From contig JALOOJ010000015.1 in assembly GCA_025454475.1 (NCBI GenBank), forward strand, positions 2,797-40,828: a DNA stretch of 38,032 nucleotides, given 5' to 3'. Shown here piece by piece: positions 33,376-38,032 of this stretch; position 1 is the first letter of the stretch; each line of letters opens with the position of its first letter. Origin of the DNA: Anaerolineae bacterium. Lineage in GTDB: Bacteria; Chloroflexota; Anaerolineae; B4-G1; SLSP01. Both the position numbers and the translations under genes were made by a program. The notes under the pieces are model-generated. The model was not told the DNA's origin, ran no database searches, and saw only the letters and a program-made list of their open reading frames with translations.

Positions 33376-34467
33376 TCACACGGCACGTCCCTGAACGATC
33401 AGTTCCTCCGCTCGCAACGCCTCAGCCGCGCGGATCATCGCCATATAACCCTCCACGGGGACGTAGTCCGGGATTGAGTTCCCCGATCCCAGAGCGTAGC
33501 CCCGCGCCTGCGAGCGGAATCGGCGCCCCATCTCAACAGCACGCTCGAAGACGGCCTGGGGGTCGTCGCGGCAGAGAATGTCGACGTCAATACCGCCAAC
33601 CAGGCCAATGCGATCACCGAAGCGCTCGATCCACGCCCCAAAGGGAGCGATCACGTCCTCATTCGAGTGCTTGGCGTCGATGCCAGCGTCAATCATATCG
33701 TCCATGATGGCAAAGATGTTGCCACAGGAGTGCCAGAGGAATGGGCGACCTGCTCGGTGCACCAGATCGATCACACGCCGGTACTGGGGCACCATATGCT
33801 GGCGGATCACGTGGGGCGCCACCAACGTACTCACCTTGTAGCCCTGATCGTCGCCCACGCGGCAGACCGCGAAGAGATCAGCGTAACGATCTAGGAACTC
33901 ACTCCAGATCGTGACCATCAAGTCGCCTATGCGCCGGTAAAGGTCCGCGTAGAGCTCCGGGTCATCGTGGGACATATAAGCCAGATGCTCGTAGCCCACG
34001 AGGTCTTCGCTGATCTCAAAGATACCGTTGCCCACACCCCCGAGCGCCTTCATCCCCGGTGGCATCGTTGCTGCGAGCGCCCTGAAGCGCCGGTCCGCCA
34101 CCGCCCAGAACCTCTGGGGCAGCTCGTCCCACGGGTAACGGTCGAAGTCGGCGCGGGTCTGGACCGGGCCAGGGTGCTCCCCCAACAACGCTCCGCCGCC
34201 GGGCAGGATCTCGGTAATGCACACCTCGAATGAGACAGTGTCATAGGTCATCGCGTGGTAGAAACCACAGTAGTACTCGAAGTAGCGCGCCAGGTCGGCG
34301 TCGTCGCCGCCCGCCAGCGCCTCGAACTGCGTCCCCGTGGCCTTCTCCATGAAGGCTACGTTAACCAGATGCTCGTAGACCGGCAGCCTGTCGGGCCGCC
34401 GGTTGTAGGCGACATCCACCATGCGTCGGTAGTCCGGCGCAGGCACCGTGTTAGGTAGATTTACCAT
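33376..34467 (-). CDS. URO-D/MtaA superfamily protein
   Basis: A 363-residue TIM-barrel protein of the uroporphyrinogen-decarboxylase-like superfamily. Family marks: RPDRLPVYEHLVN near the start, VGDDQGYKVSTLVAPH near residue 208, FLWHSCGNIFAIMDDMID near residue 245, LVGGIDVDIL near residue 293, and GYALGSGNSIPDYVPVEGYM near the C-terminus. The HxC pair of the MtaA zinc site is present (HSCG), and the third ligand position, Cys in PGCG of MtaA, is Ser in LGSG. A corrinoid methyltransferase role is therefore doubtful. The ATG lacks a strong ribosome site and lies 12 nt after the small basic gene, which suggests coupled translation. Confidence 0.82.
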   Translation of the reverse strand: MVNLPNTVPAPDYRRMVDVAYNRRPDRLPVYEHLVNVAFMEKATGTQFEALAGGDDADLARYFEYYCGFYHAMTYDTVSFEVCITEILPGGGALLGEHPGPVQTRADFDRYPWDELPQRFWAVADRRFRALAATMPPGMKALGGVGNGIFEISEDLVGYEHLAYMSHDDPELYADLYRRIGDLMVTIWSEFLDRYADLFAVCRVGDDQGYKVSTLVAPHVIRQHMVPQYRRVIDLVHRAGRPFLWHSCGNIFAIMDDMIDAGIDAKHSNEDVIAPFGAWIERFGDRIGLVGGIDVDILCRDDPQAVFERAVEMGRRFRSQARGYALGSGNSIPDYVPVEGYMAMIRAAEALRAEELIVQGRAV

Positions 34468-34479
34468 AGTGTCTGCGAT

Positions 34480-34632
34480 TCAGAACTTGAACAGGCATCC
34501 ACGCCGCCGAGGCTCTTCGGTCGACCCGGCGCCGCTCCGTCGCCCCAACAGGATCTCCCGCAGCTTCCTCCCAAACGCCTGTCCGCGATCGTAGTTGCGA
34601 TCCAGTCTTCGTGCAACCCGCTTCGGTTTCAT
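34480..34632 (-). CDS. Small basic protein of 50 residues
   Basis: An ATG at 34632 lies 2 nt past the stop of the GHL6-type gene, with GGAAAGAGGG 5 nt or so upstream, and the stop is 12 nt before the next gene. The protein begins MKPKRVARRLDRNYDRGQAF and ends GCLFKF. It has about 15 Arg/Lys and a likely amphipathic helix at residues 10-32, and no Cys pair or membrane helix. Tight spacing on both sides and a good ribosome site are the evidence that it is real; I know no family. It could be a nucleic-acid- or membrane-binding peptide, or a coupling element. Confidence 0.5.
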   Translation of the reverse strand: MKPKRVARRLDRNYDRGQAFGRKLREILLGRRSGAGSTEEPRRRGCLFKF

Positions 34633-34634
34633 CT

Positions 34635-36593
34635 CTACCCTCTTTCCTGTGCAATCTCCACCATCTGGTGCCCCTCGACCTTGGGCACAGTGAACACAAC
34701 GCGATCATCCTGTTGATCGAAGGACAGGACCTCGCCCTGCGGAACCAACGTCACGCGCGCGACTGGCGCATCAGCTTTCACCGACACGTTGACGCCATAC
34801 AGCGGCACCACATCCTCGACTACGTCGAATGCCTCACCGCGCCGCTCGGGCACGTAATGCAGGAGGTGAAGCACCTGGCGACCGTGCTCCTTCTGGACGT
34901 TGAGGGTCGCGATCGCGGTCTGATACTGGCTGAAGATGGGATGGCTGAAGTAGATGACCCGGCCGTTTTGCACCACGCCGGGCTGTGAGATCCGACCCGA
35001 TGATGGTGCCTGACGATGTGAACAGAAATGCCGGTACGTGCGGTCGAAGTAGGGCGCGACGACGTCAGCGAGTACTTCGGTTCCGGGCACTGCAGCGATC
35101 GCCATGCCGCGCATCGTCATTGCGTGCTCCGTTAAGGGCAGCCCCTTGCCCAGGCCTTCGCGCGGTCGTAGATACTCCGCATAGTTGTGAGCGGTATACT
35201 CCCGACCCCGGGCCAACACACCTGAGGCATCCCGAGGACCCTCCCCGGTCAGTGTGACGCCCAGCGCATCCCACCCGAACACCGTCTGTGCTGCATCCAT
35301 CCCCGAGGCGAACGAGGCGATCACGGCACCCCCGGCGTCAACGTAAGCCTGCAGCTTCGAAGCGAGTGTGCCTTCTACGGGGATCTTGTCCGGCAGTACA
35401 AGCACTCGATAGCGACTGAAGTCACTCAGGGAGTCGACCATGTCGAACTGCTGCTTGCCCTCCTGCAGCATTCGCACGGCACCCATCATCGGGCGAAAGT
35501 CGACCCCCACGCGATTGAGAGCGGGATCGAACTCTTCCGGCGTCAGCACGCCAATATCGACAAGCTGTTCAGCGCCGGCGCACCAGGGCTCCTTGGCCTC
35601 GACCTGTTCGTAGACTCCACCGATCAGATCGTAGGTCGCCGGCTCGAGCACGCCGCGCGGGTGGAGCTGATCTCCCACGCAGACCTTGGCGTTCAGCGCC
35701 AGCATATGGTAGCACTCGAAGGCGAGCGCCGCCTCGTTCTTGTACGAATGGAAGTCGCCCCACGACGTATGGAACTTGCCCGTCATTCCCAGATAGTCCA
35801 GACCCAGGTTGCGCACGTAGCGCGCCGCAATCGGGAAGTGGAGGTACCCCCATCCACCGCTGGGCAGTGATTCGAGCTCCAGATGGGTGAACGCGTCGAG
35901 AATGGGACGGTGGTGGGGACCTGCGTGCCCTGCATTGTAGAAGATGAGCGCCTCGGGCTTCGTCGCGCGCACGTGCGCGGACATGTCGTGAACGAAGGTG
36001 TTCAGGACCTGCCGAGCATACGCCATCCGGTCCTCGACCTTCGAGGGCTCCATCCCCTGCGCGATCATCCCCTGGCGGCAGTAGTGACAGGAGCAGTCAC
36101 GAGCGTCGACGATGTCGAACCAGAAGCCGTCCACCGGCACACTCGCCATCACATCGCTGACCACGTCCTTGAGCCACGTGACATAGGGCGTGTTGAGGCA
36201 GAGCAGGTGACGGAACCCGTCCTCATACGGGCCCGGGCCAAAGAGATGCCCGTCGGAATTTAGCACGCGCCATTCCGGGTGCTCCTCCATTTTCTGTTGA
36301 TTGCGCTGCACCGAGACGTAGATCGGCGCGGCGATGCCATGCGCATGGCACGCCTCGATCTGGCCTCTCAGCAGATTCGTCTCAAGGAATGGATGGCGGT
36401 ACGCGGCAAAAGCTTCCGTGTCGTAGTAGAGCCAGCCGTGATGGCAGAGCGCGAAGACGTTGATGGAGTTGACGTGCGCCTGCGCGAGCGTCTGGGCAAA
36501 TTGCTCTGGATCGAAGTCGGCGCCGATCCCGTCGATCGCCTCGCTCGTGTGGAAGTCAAGGTGGATCTGCCGAAACGGTAAGGATGTCGCCAT
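34635..36593 (-). CDS. GHL6-type glycoside hydrolase-like protein
   Basis: A 652-residue protein. The N-terminal 350 residues form a TIM barrel of the hypothetical glycosyl hydrolase 6 (GHL6) type: RQIHLDFHTSEAI at the start, VNSINVFALCHHGWLYYDT, PIYVSVQRNQ, VDGFWFDIVDARDCSCHYC near residue 155 (Asp in FWFDI is a catalytic candidate) and IFYNAGHAG. A middle domain of residues about 370-500 (YRVLVLPDKIPV, YVDAGGAVIASFASG) fits the beta-galactosidase trimerisation fold, followed by beta-strands. CSCHYCRQG suggests a bound metal. No signal peptide, so it acts in the cytosol on imported oligosaccharides. The ATG follows AAGGAG. It is 75 nt downstream of the alpha-galactosidase gene. Confidence 0.75.
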   Translation of the reverse strand: MATSLPFRQIHLDFHTSEAIDGIGADFDPEQFAQTLAQAHVNSINVFALCHHGWLYYDTEAFAAYRHPFLETNLLRGQIEACHAHGIAAPIYVSVQRNQQKMEEHPEWRVLNSDGHLFGPGPYEDGFRHLLCLNTPYVTWLKDVVSDVMASVPVDGFWFDIVDARDCSCHYCRQGMIAQGMEPSKVEDRMAYARQVLNTFVHDMSAHVRATKPEALIFYNAGHAGPHHRPILDAFTHLELESLPSGGWGYLHFPIAARYVRNLGLDYLGMTGKFHTSWGDFHSYKNEAALAFECYHMLALNAKVCVGDQLHPRGVLEPATYDLIGGVYEQVEAKEPWCAGAEQLVDIGVLTPEEFDPALNRVGVDFRPMMGAVRMLQEGKQQFDMVDSLSDFSRYRVLVLPDKIPVEGTLASKLQAYVDAGGAVIASFASGMDAAQTVFGWDALGVTLTGEGPRDASGVLARGREYTAHNYAEYLRPREGLGKGLPLTEHAMTMRGMAIAAVPGTEVLADVVAPYFDRTYRHFCSHRQAPSSGRISQPGVVQNGRVIYFSHPIFSQYQTAIATLNVQKEHGRQVLHLLHYVPERRGEAFDVVEDVVPLYGVNVSVKADAPVARVTLVPQGEVLSFDQQDDRVVFTVPKVEGHQMVEIAQERG

Positions 36594-36668
36594 TGGATTC
36601 GCTCCTTGATGTTGGAGAAGTGATTGGTCATTGGGCCATCCGGCCCCATCTTTGGTTCCCAGTACCGG

Positions 36669-37820
36669 TCACTGCTGGTTCATGGGCATGATCCGCAGGG
36701 CCACCACGTCGTGCCTATTGACGCGGGCAACGAAACTGCTGGTGAAGACGCCCAGGTCTTCGTGAGCCCAGAGGTCACGGACGAGACAGGGGCGCCGGTC
36801 GTGCAGGCCCAGCGTCTCCCAGGCCACAGCGATACGCCGGCCGTCACGCTCGCCAAGGTTGAACAGGCCCACGGCAATCGAGCCGTCCTGGAGCGGTTTG
36901 GCCCAGGTGACGGCAATGTCCGACGCCCAGGGCACGCGCCCCACCTGGTAGCCCTGGACGCCCAGCGGGTCCTGGTTCACGGCGATGAGCTCGCGGTTGA
37001 GCAGGATGTCCTTCGCCGCGGGGTTCATGCTGCGCACATCGCAGCCGATCATCAGCGGCGAGGCCATCAGGCACCACAGCGAGAAGTGGCTGCGGTACTC
37101 CGCGTCGGTGCAGCCGCCGTGGGCGACATTGCCCTTCCCGTACATCCCCACCACGAGCATGTCAGGGTCATTCCAGTGCCCGGGGCCGGCGTAGGCCTCC
37201 AGCCCGACCTGCTGCTCGAAGCCGATCTTGACGATTGACTCCCAGGAGTCGTTGATATCGCCGGTGGACCGCCACATATGCCCGCCGGTCCGCACACCCC
37301 ACTCCCACGGTTTGTGACTACCCCACTCGCAGAGGCTGAAGAGAATGGGCCGCCCGGTCGCGCGCAGCGCCTGGCCCATGCGCTGGTAGAGCATCGGGCC
37401 ATCAACGCCCGCCGGGGCATAGCAGAAGTCATACTTAAGGAAGTCGACGCCCCAGTCAGCGAACGTCTGGGCATCGACCTCCTCGTAGCCGTAGCTGGCG
37501 GGCTTGCCCGCGCAGGTGTGACTGCCCGCGCAGGAGTAGATCCCGAACTTCAGTCCCTTGCTATGAACGTAATCAGCCAGCGCCGGGATGCCGCTGGGGA
37601 AGATCGCGGGATCCCAGGTCAGCCGCCCACCGACCCGCTCATCGGCCTCCCAGAGGTCATCGATGACGACATAGTCGTACCCGGCGTCCTTGAGGCCCTC
37701 GCTAATGAAGGCGTCCGCCGTCTCGCGGATCACCGCCTCGTTGATGGCGCCGCCGAACGTGTTCCAGCTATTCCACCCCATCGGGGGAGTCAGGGCAAGC
37801 GGTCGAACCGGGTCGTCCAT
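36669..37820 (-). CDS. GH27 alpha-galactosidase
   Basis: A 383-residue enzyme that removes terminal alpha-galactose from oligosaccharides such as melibiose or raffinose. GH27 marks are complete: LTPPMGWNSWNTFGG near residue 10, YVVIDDLWE, KFGIYSCAGSHTCAG, nucleophile Asp131 in FLKYDFC, acid/base Asp188 in WRSTGDI, and WNDPDMLVVG. The C-terminal 90 residues form the usual beta-sandwich. It has no signal peptide and should act on imported sugars. The ATG at 37820 follows AAAGGAG. It is the first gene of the right-hand minus-strand run and has a putative promoter and operator upstream. A GH27 beta-L-arabinopyranosidase is a less likely alternative. Confidence 0.93.
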   Translation of the reverse strand: MDDPVRPLALTPPMGWNSWNTFGGAINEAVIRETADAFISEGLKDAGYDYVVIDDLWEADERVGGRLTWDPAIFPSGIPALADYVHSKGLKFGIYSCAGSHTCAGKPASYGYEEVDAQTFADWGVDFLKYDFCYAPAGVDGPMLYQRMGQALRATGRPILFSLCEWGSHKPWEWGVRTGGHMWRSTGDINDSWESIVKIGFEQQVGLEAYAGPGHWNDPDMLVVGMYGKGNVAHGGCTDAEYRSHFSLWCLMASPLMIGCDVRSMNPAAKDILLNRELIAVNQDPLGVQGYQVGRVPWASDIAVTWAKPLQDGSIAVGLFNLGERDGRRIAVAWETLGLHDRRPCLVRDLWAHEDLGVFTSSFVARVNRHDVVALRIMPMNQQ

Positions 37821-37854
37821 CTCGCGCTCCTTTCAGAACGGATCGTCGCAAAGC

Positions 37855-37892
37855 ACCATAAGCTTACGCCCAAACCGCGCAAGCTCAAGCTT
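37855..37892 (-). promoter_or_regulatory. Weak promoter with inverted repeat before the alpha-galactosidase gene
   Basis: On the minus strand TTGCGC (37877-37882) and TATGGT (37855-37860) are 16 nt apart, each a partial match. The inverted repeat AAGCT-CA-AGCTT at 37881-37892 overlaps the -35 and could be an operator for sugar-dependent control. Confidence 0.3.
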
Positions 37893-37918
37893 CCGCACTA
37901 ACCACCATCAGGAACGCA

Positions 37919-37949
37919 AGGTCGGGAGAGGGTGGTCCTCTCCCGACCT
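37919..37949. terminator. Perfect 13-bp hairpin near the right edge
   Basis: Arms AGGTCGGGAGAGG and CCTCTCCCGACCT flank a 5-nt loop. No U-tract on either strand. It probably ends a gene lying to the right on the minus strand, insulating the alpha-galactosidase operon. Confidence 0.55.
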
Positions 37950-38004
37950 GTGCAGACAGATGATGCGGCTGGCTCGGACGCAGCTCCGAGGTGCAGCCGG
38001 AAGC

Positions 38005-38032
38005 CTATTGCCCGCTTAGGACGACAGGCAGG
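38005..38032 (-). CDS. Possible C-terminus of the next gene
   Basis: The last minus-strand frame reads LPVVLSGQ and a TAG stop at 38005-38007, followed after 55 nt by the 13-bp hairpin. This fits the tail of a gene that lies beyond the window, but eight residues cannot establish it. Confidence 0.25.

Overview
This is a GC-rich bacterial chromosome segment with AGGAGG-type ribosome sites, frequent GTG and TTG starts and tightly packed genes. I see no RNA genes, CRISPR array, insertion sequence or phage gene. The gene mix (uroporphyrinogen-decarboxylase-like paralogues, unusual glycoside hydrolases, a WbsX-like protein, an orphan glycyl radical enzyme and a pst locus with two ATPases) suggests an uncultured member of Chloroflexota or a related phylum such as Armatimonadota. 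That assignment is inference from gene content, not from a marker gene.

Left part (1-12.9 kb), almost all on the minus strand. A truncated MFS transporter lies downstream of a lipoprotein with a glycosidase-type TIM barrel. A plus-strand multi-zinc-ribbon protein follows, closed by a perfect GC hairpin. Next is a run that reads 9.2 to 3.1 kb: ManA-like isomerase, URO-D-like protein, acetamidase/formamidase, VOC protein, small membrane protein, zinc-ribbon protein and a six-hairpin glycosidase-like protein. Further right are a WbsX-like protein with a DMT exporter, and a DUF401 membrane protein.

Transport block (12.9-21.2 kb). A phosphate importer is split around a divergent 151-nt control region: one PstB-like ATPase on the minus strand, and pstS-pstC-pstA plus a second PstB-like ATPase on the plus strand. 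The two ATPases carry complementary lesions, one in the signature motif and one in the Q-loop, which fits an obligate heterodimer with one canonical and one degenerate ATP site. Two overlapping ABC exporter half-transporters follow and show the same kind of asymmetry through a Glu-to-Asp change.

Middle (21.2-28.1 kb). This holds a BtrH-like hypothetical, a GNAT acetyltransferase overlapping an alkyltransferase-like DNA repair protein, a small helical protein, a second URO-D-like protein, a 500-bp divergent control region, tandem pirins, and an RlmM/FtsJ-type methyltransferase translationally coupled to a DegT aminotransferase.

Right part (28.1-38 kb). A minus-strand, carbohydrate-flavoured run contains GH27 alpha-galactosidase, a GHL6-type hydrolase, an unannotated 50-residue basic protein, a third URO-D-like protein, a sulfatase-fold protein that has lost about half of its catalytic residues, and a glycyl radical enzyme with no activase nearby. 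The most unusual items are the mismatched PstB pair, the pseudo-sulfatase next to the orphan glycyl radical enzyme, and the three URO-D homologues that lack a complete zinc-thiol set.
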